Assembly: GCF_001425205.1 (NCBI RefSeq)
Contig: NZ_LMDW01000018.1
Location: forward strand, 55,558 to 119,557
DNA length: 64,000 nt
From: Variovorax sp. Root411
Lineage (GTDB): Bacteria; Pseudomonadota; Gammaproteobacteria; Burkholderiales; Burkholderiaceae_C
Reading direction: 5' to 3'
Shown: positions 31,012 through 39,357 of the stretch, one piece after another
How the letters are laid out: the number at the start of each line of letters is the position of its first letter
Position numbering within the stretch: position 1 is the stretch's first letter
Position numbers and translations under genes: made by a program
The notes under the pieces: model-generated
What the model was told of the DNA's origin: nothing
Database searches by the model: none
The model's input: only the letters and a program-made list of their open reading frames with translations

Positions 31012-31659
31012 TCAGGCGGCGATCGGCAAGCCCACGAGCTTCTCGAGCTCTTCGCGGCTCAGGCCCTCGACCAGGTCGACGAGCTTCAGGCCCTCCGACG
31101 TGCATTCGAGCGTGGCGAGGTCGGAATACACGCGCTTGACGCAGCCGATGCCGGTCAGCGGATAGGTGCATTCCTTGACCAGCTTGCTCGCGCCCTGCTT
31201 GGTCAGCAGGTCCATCATGACCCAGGTCTGCTTCGCGCCGATGGCGAGGTCCATTGCGCCGCCGACCGCGGGAATGGCGTCTTTCTCGCCGGTGTGCCAG
31301 TTGGCGAGGTCGCCGGTGGCCGACACCTGGAACGCGCCGAGCACGCAGATGTCGAGGTGGCCGCCGCGCATCATCGCGAAGCTGTCGGAGTGGTGGAAGA
31401 ACGAGCCGCCCGGCAGCAGGGTGACGGGCTGCTTGCCGGCGTTGATGAGGTCGTAGTCTTCCTCGCCGGCCTCGGGCGCGGGGCCCATGCCGAGGATGCC
31501 GTTCTCGCTCTGCAGGATGACCTCGCGGCCCTCGGGCAGGTGATTGGCCACCAGCGTGGGCTGGCCGATGCCGAGGTTGACGACGGCGCCGTCGAAGATG
31601 TCTTGTGCCACTCGCGCTGCGAGCTGGTCCTTGGTGCGACGTGTGTAGCTCATGGTCAT
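31012..31659 (-). CDS. pcaJ: 3-Oxoadipate CoA-transferase subunit B (PcaJ)
   Basis: The 215-residue beta subunit carries the catalytic glutamate region LQSENGILGMGP and the glycine loop GGAMDLAIGAKQ. With PcaI it transfers CoA from succinyl-CoA to 3-oxoadipate. The ATG at 31659 overlaps the pcaI stop as ATGA. A second ATG at 31653 is less likely. Sequence and length fit PcaJ/CatJ. Confidence 0.94.
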   Translation of the reverse strand: MTMSYTRRTKDQLAARVAQDIFDGAVVNLGIGQPTLVANHLPEGREVILQSENGILGMGPAPEAGEEDYDLINAGKQPVTLLPGGSFFHHSDSFAMMRGGHLDICVLGAFQVSATGDLANWHTGEKDAIPAVGGAMDLAIGAKQTWVMMDLLTKQGASKLVKECTYPLTGIGCVKRVYSDLATLECTSEGLKLVDLVEGLSREELEKLVGLPIAA

Positions 31660-32357
31660 GCTGCCTTCTTGAAGCCGCCGGCCTGCGTGGCCACGCGTTC
31701 GATGCGCACCACTTGGTGCACGAAGATGCCCGGGGTCACGATGGTCTCCGGGTCGAGGGTGCCGAGTTCGGCGATGTCGTGCACAGTGGCGATGGTCTTC
31801 GTCGAGGCCATGGCCATCACCGGGCCGAAGTTGCGCGCGGCCTTGCGGTAGACCAGGTTGCCCCAGCGGTCGCCGCGCTCGGCCTTGATGAGCGCCACGT
31901 CGCCGTGGATGGGGTACTCGAGCACGTATTGCACGCCGTCGATCTCGCGGGTTTCGCGGTTGCCTGCCAGTTGCGTGCCGTAGCCGGTGGGGCAGAAGAA
32001 GGCGCCGATGCCGGCACCCGCGGCGCGGATGCGCTCGGCGAGGTTGCCCTGGGGCACGAGCTCGAGCTCGAGCTTGCCGCTGCGGTAGAGCCCGTCGAAC
32101 ACCTGGCTGTCGGCCTGGCGCGGGAAGCTGCAGATGATCTTGCGCACGCGCCCGGCCTTGAGCAGCGCCGCGAGGCCGGTCTCGCCGTTGCCGGCGTTGT
32201 TGTTGACGACGGTGAGGTCCTTGGCGCCCTGTTCGACGAGGCCCTCGATGAGTTCGTTGGGAATGCCGGCGGTGCCGAAACCGCCGATGAGAACCGTGGC
32301 GCCGTCTTGGATGCCTGCCAGGGCATCGGCGACCGAACGCGCGATCTTGTTGATCAT
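31656..32357 (-). CDS. pcaI: 3-Oxoadipate CoA-transferase subunit A (PcaI)
   Basis: The 233-residue alpha subunit has the CoA-binding motif IGGFGTAGIPNELIEGL near the N terminus and NNNAGNGETGLAALL. It begins MINKIARSVADALAG behind a GGAGACAGG site. It is the first gene of pcaIJF and lies 129 bases from the divergent regulator, with operator-like repeats between. Confidence 0.94.
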   Translation of the reverse strand: MINKIARSVADALAGIQDGATVLIGGFGTAGIPNELIEGLVEQGAKDLTVVNNNAGNGETGLAALLKAGRVRKIICSFPRQADSQVFDGLYRSGKLELELVPQGNLAERIRAAGAGIGAFFCPTGYGTQLAGNRETREIDGVQYVLEYPIHGDVALIKAERGDRWGNLVYRKAARNFGPVMAMASTKTIATVHDIAELGTLDPETIVTPGIFVHQVVRIERVATQAGGFKKAA

Positions 32358-32428
32358 GAAGCCTGTCTCCGGGAGTGAGGAAAGAAACCGAACCACCTGA
32401 ACACGCCGATCGATTCTGCGAACCGCCG

Positions 32429-32462
32429 ATTTGTTCGTCTAAAGAACATTTGTTCGTATAAT
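32429..32462. promoter_or_regulatory. pcaR/pcaI intergenic repeats and pcaR -10 box
   Basis: Two copies of ATTTGTTCGT (32429-32438 and 32448-32457) are spaced 19 bp apart, about two helical turns. GTTC (32433-32436) and GAAC (32444-32447) also form an inverted repeat. TATAAT at 32457-32462 is a consensus -10 box overlapping the second copy. Such repeats are typical of IclR regulators of the PcaR/PobR group. Confidence 0.62.
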
Positions 32463-32486
32463 GAATTCTAAAGAGGATCGACCACC

Positions 32487-33272
32487 ATGGCAACCCACCC
32501 CGCACAAACCGATACACCCGCGCCCGGCGACAGCTACGTGCAGTCTTTTGCGCGGGGGCTGCAGGTGATCCGTTCGTTCAGCGCGAATGCGCCGCATCAG
32601 ACACTCAGCGAGGTGGCGGCCGGCAGCGGTCTCACGCGCGCGGGGGCGCGGCGCATCCTGCTCACGCTGCAGACGCTGGGCTACGTGGTGACGGACGGCA
32701 AGCTCTTCACGCTCACGCCGCGCATCCTCGACCTCGGCTTCGCGTACCTGTCGTCGATGCCGATCTGGAACCGCGCCGAGCCGGTGATGGAAGCGCTGGT
32801 TCAGCAGGTGCAGGAGTCATGCTCGGCCGCCGTGCTCGATGCGACCGACATCGTCTACGTGATGCGCGTGCCCACGCAGAAGATCATGCGCATCAGCCTG
32901 GGCGTGGGCTCGCGCCTGCCGGCCTACTGCACGTCGCTGGGCCGGCTGCTGCTGGCCGACCTGGAAGACGACGAGGTGCGCGCACGGCTCGAAGCCTCCG
33001 ACATCCAGGCGCTGACCAAGCACACCGTGACCGACATCGACGTGCTCATGGCCAAGGTGGCGCAGGCGCGCAAGCAGCAGTGGTGCCTGGTGAACCAGGA
33101 ACTGGAAGAAGGCCTGATCTCGGTGGCCGCCCCCATCGTCGACCGGCACGGCCGCATGGTGGCCGCGCTGAACATCAGCGGGCAGGCGAACCGCACCAGC
33201 GCGAAGGTGATGCAGGAGACGATGCTGCCGGCCCTGGTCGATGCCGCGAAGAAAGTCTCGCAGCTTCTTTAG
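32487..33272 (+). CDS. pcaR: IclR family regulator of beta-ketoadipate genes (PcaR/PcaU type)
   Basis: The 261-residue protein has an N-terminal IclR winged helix (TLSEVAAGSGLTRAGARRILLTLQTLGYVV) and a C-terminal effector domain (IMRISLGVGSRLPAYCTSLGRLLLA). The segment YVQSFARGLQVIRSF is characteristic of the PcaR/PobR/CatR subgroup. It is divergent from pcaIJF, so beta-ketoadipate or its CoA ester is the probable effector. The AGAGGATC site precedes ATG 32487. Confidence 0.9.
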   Translation: MATHPAQTDTPAPGDSYVQSFARGLQVIRSFSANAPHQTLSEVAAGSGLTRAGARRILLTLQTLGYVVTDGKLFTLTPRILDLGFAYLSSMPIWNRAEPVMEALVQQVQESCSAAVLDATDIVYVMRVPTQKIMRISLGVGSRLPAYCTSLGRLLLADLEDDEVRARLEASDIQALTKHTVTDIDVLMAKVAQARKQQWCLVNQELEEGLISVAAPIVDRHGRMVAALNISGQANRTSAKVMQETMLPALVDAAKKVSQLL

Positions 33273-33304
33273 GCAACCGCACGCAGCCGTTGGCCCTTTG
33301 CAGG

Positions 33305-33390
33305 AACACCGCGGAACCGGCTTCGCCGGGCCGCTGGTGTTGCCCCGGTAGGGGGTAGGAGAAGCGACACGAAGTGCGCGAAGCCTGGGG
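33305..33390. repeat. Variovorax-type intergenic hairpin repeat
   Basis: AACACC (33305-33310) and GGTGTT (33336-33341) enclose nested GCGG/CCGC and CCGGC/GCCGG pairs with a TTC loop. A G-rich tail with gaagc and ggggg elements follows to about 33390. This resembles a dispersed Comamonadaceae intergenic palindrome and may act as a transcript end between the convergent pcaR and Bug genes. Confidence 0.55.
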
Positions 33391-33396
33391 GCGAAC

Positions 33397-34404
33397 TCAG
33401 CCCTCCGAGTGAATGCCCTTCATGATGATCACGCCGCCCAGGCGCGTGGTGTCGGCGCGCATGCGCTTGGCCAGCGTGTCGGGCGAACCGGGCTGCGCCT
33501 GCCAGCCGGTCTTGAGCAGGGCCTGGCTCACATCGGGCGAGCTGATCACCTCGACCAGCGCCGCGTTGAGCTTGGCGACGGCCGCGGGCTTCATGCCGGC
33601 GGGCGCGGCCAGCGCGGTCCAGATCTCGAGGTCGGCGCCGCGCACGTCGGCGTCGCGGATGCTGGGCAGTTCGCCGGCCAGCGGACTGCGCTCGGGCGAG
33701 GTCACGCCGATGGCCTTCACCTTGCCCGACTTGATGTGCGGCAAGGCCAGGCCCGGCGGCAGCAGCGCCAGCTGGATCTCGTTGGCCAGCAGGCCCGCAA
33801 TCACCTGCGGGTTGCCGGTGTAGGGCTTGTGCTGCGCCGTGATGGCGGCGCGGCTCTTCAGCAGCTCCATGCCCAGGTGGCCCACCGTGCCCACGCCCGG
33901 TGTGCCGTACCTGGCGCCACTGCCGAGGTTGCGCACCCACAGCAGTTGCTCGGCCGCGGTCTTGCCCGGGGCGCTGCCCGACACCACGAGCACCAGCGGC
34001 GCGGTGCCGATGAGGCCGATCGGCGCAAAGTCTTTCTCGGGGTCGAAAGGCAGCGACGGATTGAGCAGCTTCGCGATGGTGAGGTTGCCGTTGATCAGCG
34101 CGCCGACGGTGTGGTCGTCGGTGGCCTTGGCCACCAGGTCGGCCACGGTGTTGCCGCTGGCGCCGGGCTTGTTCTCGACCACCACCGGCTGGCGCAGGAT
34201 CTTCGACAAGGGTTCGGCGATGGCGCGGGCCGCGAGGTCGGGCGACGCGCCGGCGGGAAAGCCCACGAGGATGTGCACGGGCTTGGTCGGCCAGGCGGCT
34301 TCGCCGGCGGGAGCGGTGCGTTGGGCCCACGAAGCTTTCGCGAAGAGCGAGGCGGCAACGGCTGCCGCGCCGCCTTCGAGCAAGCGGCGTTTTGTGATTG
34401 TCAA
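33397..34404 (-). CDS. Bug family (TctC-like) tripartite tricarboxylate-type binding protein
   Basis: This 335-residue extracytoplasmic binding protein has the Bug signature start WPTKPVHILVGFPAGASPDLAARAIAEPLSKIL and the VENKPGASGN motif. TTG at 34404 is favoured because TGGAG lies 5 bases upstream and it gives a TITKRRLLEGGAAAVAASLF signal, possibly Tat-type. An ATG at 34473 would add 23 residues before it. The gene follows livM by 148 bases and is probably part of the aromatic uptake operon. The ligand is unknown; Bug proteins bind carboxylates and aromatics. Confidence 0.88.
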   Translation of the reverse strand: MTITKRRLLEGGAAAVAASLFAKASWAQRTAPAGEAAWPTKPVHILVGFPAGASPDLAARAIAEPLSKILRQPVVVENKPGASGNTVADLVAKATDDHTVGALINGNLTIAKLLNPSLPFDPEKDFAPIGLIGTAPLVLVVSGSAPGKTAAEQLLWVRNLGSGARYGTPGVGTVGHLGMELLKSRAAITAQHKPYTGNPQVIAGLLANEIQLALLPPGLALPHIKSGKVKAIGVTSPERSPLAGELPSIRDADVRGADLEIWTALAAPAGMKPAAVAKLNAALVEVISSPDVSQALLKTGWQAQPGSPDTLAKRMRADTTRLGGVIIMKGIHSEG

Positions 34405-34552
34405 GGTGACTCCAGGGAGAGTGAAAAACCAGGAAATGCGGAACGCTGGCTGAACGCCAACTGACCATCGCACTTACAACACGTTACAGGACGGAGCTGT
34501 GTTGCGCAAGTCCGAACGGACATGACACTGGGGTTTTCACATCAGATGGCGT

Positions 34553-35584
34553 CTATCGATCGGGCTTGGCAGGCGCGTGCAGCAGCTTGCGCTGCGTGGG
34601 AAACAGCGACCAGCCCCAGCGCTGCTGCGCGTAGCCCCAGAGCCCCTGCTTGAAGAACAGGGTCACGAGAATGGCCATCAGGCCGAGTCCGAGCAGATAC
34701 CAGGTGCCGTAGTCGCTCAGGAACTTGTTGAGCGCCCAGAAGATGAGCGCTCCCACCAGCGGCCCTTCGATGCGGCCGATGCCGCCGATGACCACCATGA
34801 AGATGGCGAAGGCCGTCCAGTTGACGCTGAAGGCTGCGTCGGGGCTGATGCGCAGGTTGCCCACGAAGTACAGCGCCCCCGCGAGCCCCGCGCCGAAGGC
34901 CGCGACCACGTACACCGCGAGCTTCATGCGCGCGACCGGAATGCCCTGCGACTCGGCCGCCACTTCGTTGTCTCTTATCGCCAGCAACGCCAGGCCGCGC
35001 TTGCTGCGCAGGAACAGATACACCAGCGCGACCGCCGCGACCACGCAGGCCAGCGCCATCCAGTAGGTGGTGCTTTCGCGTGTCGCCTTGTCGATGCCGC
35101 GCAGCGCGGTGAGCGTGGTGCCCGAGCCGCCGCCCACCGCCGACACGTTGGCGAAGCTCAACCGGAACACTTCCGCGATGACCCAGGTGCCGATGGCGAA
35201 GTAGCCGCCCGAAAGCCGGAAGGCGACGAAGGACACCGGCATCGCCACAAGCCCCGCCGCCAGCGCCCCCAGCGGTATCGCCACGAAGGGATTGACGTCC
35301 GCGAAGTTGCCGAGCATCAGCATCACGTAGCCGCCGAAGCCGAAGAAGGCCTGCTGCCCGATGCTCACCATGCCGCCGTAGCCCGCGAGCAGGTTCCACA
35401 TCATCGCGAAGATGAAGTAGCAGGCGATCTCGACGAACTCGCGCATCCAGCTCGACTCGCCCCACCACGGCAGGCTGGCGGCGACGAGCACGAGGGCGAT
35501 GCCGGCGAAGAGTGCGGCGCGGCTCGCAGCGGTGGCGCGCTCGACGGCAATGAGGGGTGGGGGCATGTTTGTCATCCGCTTCAT
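34553..35584 (-). CDS. livM: ABC transporter permease LivM
   Basis: The 343-residue LivM-type permease has about nine helices, with MVSIGQQAFFGFGGYVMLML and the coupling-loop region RSKRGLALLAIRDNEVAAESQGI. The ATG at 35584 overlaps the livH stop as ATGA; later ATGs at 35575 and 35566 are alternatives. It forms the channel with LivH. It belongs to a livK-livG-livF-livH-livM set placed behind hydroquinone genes, so an aromatic or ring-cleavage acid is the probable substrate. Confidence 0.93.
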   Translation of the reverse strand: MKRMTNMPPPLIAVERATAASRAALFAGIALVLVAASLPWWGESSWMREFVEIACYFIFAMMWNLLAGYGGMVSIGQQAFFGFGGYVMLMLGNFADVNPFVAIPLGALAAGLVAMPVSFVAFRLSGGYFAIGTWVIAEVFRLSFANVSAVGGGSGTTLTALRGIDKATRESTTYWMALACVVAAVALVYLFLRSKRGLALLAIRDNEVAAESQGIPVARMKLAVYVVAAFGAGLAGALYFVGNLRISPDAAFSVNWTAFAIFMVVIGGIGRIEGPLVGALIFWALNKFLSDYGTWYLLGLGLMAILVTLFFKQGLWGYAQQRWGWSLFPTQRKLLHAPAKPDR

Positions 35585-36444
35585 CCACGTGTCTTGGGGA
35601 AAAGGCCTTGCGGCCGCAGCACCAGCACGATCAGGAACACGATGTGCCCGAACCAGATGCCCCAGCCCGGATCGAGCCGGAAGCCGATCTGCTGCGTGAC
35701 GCCGAGGATCATCGCGCCCGCCAGCGTGCCCCAGAAGGAGCCCATGCCGCCGATGATCACGGCCTCGAAGGCGAAGAGCAGCAGCAGCGGGCCATCGGAA
35801 GGAGAGACGGTGGTGCGCATGCCCTGCAGCGCACCTGCGACGGCGATGAGCACGAAGGCAATCGCCGTTGCCAGCGCATAGACCTTCTTCGCGTTGAGCC
35901 CCATGAGCTCCGCGATCTCGCGGTCGTCGGACACGGCGCGGAACGAACGCCCCAGCGCCGTGCACGCGAACAGCCACTGCAGCGCCCCCGTTGCACCAAC
36001 CGCGATGGCCAGCACGATCAGCGGCAGCACGCCCAGCGACATTGCATCGCCCAGCGCAATGCCCTGCGTATTGAGCCCACCGGTTTCGATGGCGCGCGGA
36101 TCGGCCGAGAACAGTTCGAGCAGCAGGTTCTGGATGACGATCGACAAACCGAAGGTGACGACCAGCGAAGGCAGCGGGTCTTTGCCGAGTGTGCCGTTGA
36201 GCACGTAGCGCTGCAGCGCGTAGCCGAAGCCGAAGGCCACCGGCAGCACCGCGAGCGCAACCAGCCACGGCGCTGCATCCCCCGTCAACGACACGCCCGC
36301 GATGACCGCGAACGCACCGAGGATGATGAAGTCGCCCTGCGCCGTGTTGGTGAGCCGCATCACGCCGAACATCAGCGACTGGCCCAGCGCGAACAGCGTG
36401 TAGAGGCCGCCGAGCAGCACGCCCTGAACGAGGGTCTCAAGCAT
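35581..36444 (-). CDS. livH: ABC transporter permease LivH
   Basis: The 287-residue permease begins MLETLVQGVLLGGLYTLFALGQSLMFGVMRLTN, a typical LivH opening. The loop GRSFRAVSDDREIAELMGLNAKKVY contacts the ATPases. Its start overlaps livF by 8 bases and its stop overlaps livM, so translation is coupled throughout. It partners with LivM in the inner membrane. Confidence 0.94.
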   Translation of the reverse strand: MLETLVQGVLLGGLYTLFALGQSLMFGVMRLTNTAQGDFIILGAFAVIAGVSLTGDAAPWLVALAVLPVAFGFGYALQRYVLNGTLGKDPLPSLVVTFGLSIVIQNLLLELFSADPRAIETGGLNTQGIALGDAMSLGVLPLIVLAIAVGATGALQWLFACTALGRSFRAVSDDREIAELMGLNAKKVYALATAIAFVLIAVAGALQGMRTTVSPSDGPLLLLFAFEAVIIGGMGSFWGTLAGAMILGVTQQIGFRLDPGWGIWFGHIVFLIVLVLRPQGLFPKTRG

Positions 36445-37153
36445 GGGCAGCCTCCATGCCGAAGTAAGCCTGCGAGATCTGCTCGCGCGTGAGGTCGCAG
36501 GAATTGCCTTCGAGCGACACGCGGCCTTCCTGGAAGCAGTAGATGCGCCGCGAGACCTGGCGCGCCATGGTCACGTCCTGCTCGACGATGACGACGGTCA
36601 TGCCTTCGCCTGTGATGGCGGGCATGGCGGCGTAGATCTCGCGGATGACGATGGGCGCGAGGCCGAGTGACAGCTCGTCGCACAGCAGCACCTCGGGGTT
36701 GCTCATGAGCGCGCGGCCGAGCGCGACCATCTGCTGCTGGCCACCCGACAGCGAGGTGCCCGGCTGGTGGCGCTTCTCGGCGAGGATGGGGAACAGGGCG
36801 TACAGGCGCTGCAGGTTCCACGGGCCCGTGCGCGCGGCGGTAGCGCCCATGAGCAGGTTCTCCTCGACGCTGAGACTGGGAAACAAGCGGCGGCCTTCGG
36901 GGACCATGGCAAGGCCGCGACGCACGATGTCGCCCGGAGGGAGGCCGCCGATGGGCTCGCCCTTGAAGCGGATCGCTTCGCGGGGGGCGCGCACGAGGCC
37001 CGTCAGGCTCTTGAGGAAGGTCGACTTGCCGGCGCCGTTGGCGCCGATGATGGCGACGAGCTCGCCCTGGGTCAGCGAGAAGTCAATGCCGAACAGGGCC
37101 TGGGCGTCGCCGTAGAAGGCCTTGAGTGCGTGGGTGGAGAGCAGGGTGGTCAT
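36437..37153 (-). CDS. livF: ABC transporter ATPase LivF
   Basis: The 238-residue ATPase has Walker A GANGAGKST, signature LSGGQQQ and Walker B LLCDELSLGLAP, in which the usual DEP is DEL. The start at 37153 (MTTLLSTHALKAFYGD) excludes the repeat-encoded stretch upstream. It is separated from livG by 163 bases holding a palindromic repeat and overlaps livH downstream. Confidence 0.93.
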   Translation of the reverse strand: MTTLLSTHALKAFYGDAQALFGIDFSLTQGELVAIIGANGAGKSTFLKSLTGLVRAPREAIRFKGEPIGGLPPGDIVRRGLAMVPEGRRLFPSLSVEENLLMGATAARTGPWNLQRLYALFPILAEKRHQPGTSLSGGQQQMVALGRALMSNPEVLLCDELSLGLAPIVIREIYAAMPAITGEGMTVVIVEQDVTMARQVSRRIYCFQEGRVSLEGNSCDLTREQISQAYFGMEAAHA

Positions 37154-37178
37154 GGTCTTTGCTCCCTCGGGCGTTGCC

Positions 37179-37289
37179 CCCTCTCCCGCTTGCGGGAGAG
37201 GGTTGGGGTGAGGGCCGGTGGCCATGGCAAGGCACGCGGCAACTCGAACGCCGCCGCCCTCACCCTGACCCTCTCCCAGAGGGAGAGGG
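37179..37289. repeat. BIME-like palindromic repeat between livG and livF
   Basis: Two hairpins (ccctctcccgc and gcgggagaggg, 37179-37202; ctctccc and gggagag, 37270-37289) flank a central arm pair ggttggggtgagggc/gccctcaccctgacc. The whole can fold as one long stem. The same unit occurs at 40881-40973. It resembles the CCCTCTCCC-type intergenic elements common in proteobacteria. Confidence 0.78.
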
Positions 37290-37316
37290 AACAAACCCGA
37301 AGACAGGCGAGCGTGC

Positions 37317-38036
37317 TCATGCTTCCATCCCCATGTACACCCGCCGCACCTCAGGATCGTTCATCACCGCGCGCGGCTCGCCTTCCGCCAGCTTCTGCCC
37401 GAAGTTGATGACGAACAACCGGTCCGCCAGTGACAGCAGTGCATGCACCACGTGCTCGATCCAGATCATCGTCACGCCCCGTGCCTTGATGCGTTTCAAC
37501 TCGCCAACCAGCACCGCGGCCTCGGGCTCCGTCAGCCCACCCGCGATCTCGTCGAGCAGCAGCAACTGCGGCCGCGTCGCCAGCGCGCGCGCCAGCTCCA
37601 GCCGCTTGCGGTCGAGCAGGGTCAGTCCGCCTGCCGGCTTGTTCGCATGCGCCATCAGGCCCGTCTGCTCCAGCACCTCGTGCGCCGTGTGCCAGGCCTC
37701 GCGCTCGGTCTGCTGCCCGCCGAAGCAGGCGGCCGTGACGAGGTTCTCGAACACGCTCATGTTGCCGAAGGGCTGCGGCACCTGGTAGCTGCGTCCGATG
37801 CCTGCGTGGCAGCGCTGGTGCGGCTTCAGCCGCGTCACGTCGCGGCCCGCGTACTCCACGCGCCCGGCGTCGACGCGCACATCGCCCGAGATCAGGTTGA
37901 ACAGCGTGGTCTTGCCCGCGCCATTCGGCCCGAGGATGCCCAGCGTCTCGCCCTCGGTCACCGACAGCGTGATGTCGTCGGTGACCTTGAGCGCGCCGTA
38001 GGACTTGCTCACGGCATGCAGTGCCAGCAGCGTCAT
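37317..38036 (-). CDS. livG: ABC transporter ATPase LivG
   Basis: The 239-residue ATPase has Walker A GPNGAGKTT, the long LivG insert (RCHAGIGRSYQVPQPFGNMSVFENL) and Walker B LLLLDEIAGGL. The signature region reads GGLTLLDRKRLELARAL instead of LSGGQ, a known type of LivG divergence. Its start lies 12 bases after livK. It pairs with LivF to power the hydroquinone-linked importer. Confidence 0.93.
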   Translation of the reverse strand: MTLLALHAVSKSYGALKVTDDITLSVTEGETLGILGPNGAGKTTLFNLISGDVRVDAGRVEYAGRDVTRLKPHQRCHAGIGRSYQVPQPFGNMSVFENLVTAACFGGQQTEREAWHTAHEVLEQTGLMAHANKPAGGLTLLDRKRLELARALATRPQLLLLDEIAGGLTEPEAAVLVGELKRIKARGVTMIWIEHVVHALLSLADRLFVINFGQKLAEGEPRAVMNDPEVRRVYMGMEA

Positions 38037-38048
38037 TGCGTTCGTTCT

Positions 38049-39302
38049 TCAGAGCAGCCGCAGCTTGCCACCGGTGGGAATGTTCGTCGCCGCCTCGTTG
38101 TTCACGATGGTCAGCTCCACCTTGTACTTGCTGCCCTTGCCCCACTGGCCGAGCACCAGCGGCGTCTTGCTGACGTTCTTGAACGGGCCTTGCCCGCCCC
38201 ACTTCACCGGGCCGACCACCGAGTTGATCGAGGTCGATGCCACGGCGTCGCGCACATCCGATGCCTTCAGCGACTTCGCCCGCCCGAGCGCATTCGCCGC
38301 CACCTCGAACAGCGCGTGCGCGAAGCCGATGGGCTGTGTCCATTGCTTCTTCGCACCGGCCTCGTAGGCATCGGCCAGCGCCTTCGCGCTCTGCTGCGTA
38401 AGGCTCGACGTGAACGGATGCGAGGGGCTCCACCACACCTCGGTCGAGAGGCCGTCGCCCAGGTCGCCCAACGCCTCGATCGCGCCCGGGAACAGCAGCG
38501 CCTTGCCCAGCGTGATGACCTTCGGCTTGAAGCCCTGTTGCCGCGCCTGCGTGAGGAAGGTCTTGGCGTCGGGTGGAATCACCACGCCGGTGACGATCTC
38601 GACACCCTCCTTCTTGAAGGCCGCGATCTGCGCGCTGAAGTCCTGCGTGCCGTTCTGGAAGCGGCCCGGGTCGGTGAGCGTGAAGCCCATCTGCGCGAGC
38701 GGCTTGGGAAACCCGAGCTCCTTGTCGCCCCAGGCGTTGCCGTCGCCGTCGTTCGGGAACAGGCCGCCGACCTTCTTGTTGGTGGCGAGCGTCTTCCAGC
38801 CGTTGGTGAAGTTGGCGATGACGTCCTCCAGCCCCCAGAACATGTGGTACGTCCAGTTGAAGCCCTTGGCCGGATCGCCCTTGCGGCCGAAGAACCACGG
38901 CTGCCACGGCACCACGCTGGAAATGCAGGGCACCTCGTTGAGTTCGCAGGCATCGCTCACCGGGTTGGCGGTTTCGGGCGTGCCTGCCGTGAGCACCAGC
39001 GCCACCTTGTCCTTCAGGATCAGGTCGTTGGCCACCTCGCCCGCGCGGTTGGGGTTCGATTGGCTGTCCTTCAGCACGATCTGCACGGCGTACTTCTTTC
39101 CGCCAACGCTGATGCCGTCCTTGAACGCGCTCTTCATCTGCTCGATCACCCATTTGTCGGCCTCGCCGAAAGGCGCGAGCGGGCCGGTCTGCGGCGAGAC
39201 GTAGCCGATCTTGAGCGTGTCGGCCGCGAACACCAGCGGGCTTGCGCCCGAGGCGACCAGCGCGGCCGTGGCCTGCGTGAACTGTCTGCGATTGAATGTC
39301 AT
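38049..39302 (-). CDS. livK: ABC transporter substrate-binding protein (LivK family)
   Basis: The 417-residue periplasmic protein has a Tat-like signal (NRRQFTQATAALVASGASPLVFA). The type I binding-protein fold follows: LKIGYVSPQTGPLAPFGEADKW and TAGTPETANPVSDACELNEVPCISSV. It is longer than amino acid LivK proteins, in line with members that bind aromatic compounds. It opens the transporter part of the operon, 55 bases after the semialdehyde dehydrogenase gene. Confidence 0.92.
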   Translation of the reverse strand: MTFNRRQFTQATAALVASGASPLVFAADTLKIGYVSPQTGPLAPFGEADKWVIEQMKSAFKDGISVGGKKYAVQIVLKDSQSNPNRAGEVANDLILKDKVALVLTAGTPETANPVSDACELNEVPCISSVVPWQPWFFGRKGDPAKGFNWTYHMFWGLEDVIANFTNGWKTLATNKKVGGLFPNDGDGNAWGDKELGFPKPLAQMGFTLTDPGRFQNGTQDFSAQIAAFKKEGVEIVTGVVIPPDAKTFLTQARQQGFKPKVITLGKALLFPGAIEALGDLGDGLSTEVWWSPSHPFTSSLTQQSAKALADAYEAGAKKQWTQPIGFAHALFEVAANALGRAKSLKASDVRDAVASTSINSVVGPVKWGGQGPFKNVSKTPLVLGQWGKGSKYKVELTIVNNEAATNIPTGGKLRLL

Positions 39303-39357
39303 GCTTGTCTCCTGCTCTTGTGTTGGTCTGCCTGCCTGTCTGTCTGCGAATTCGGGG

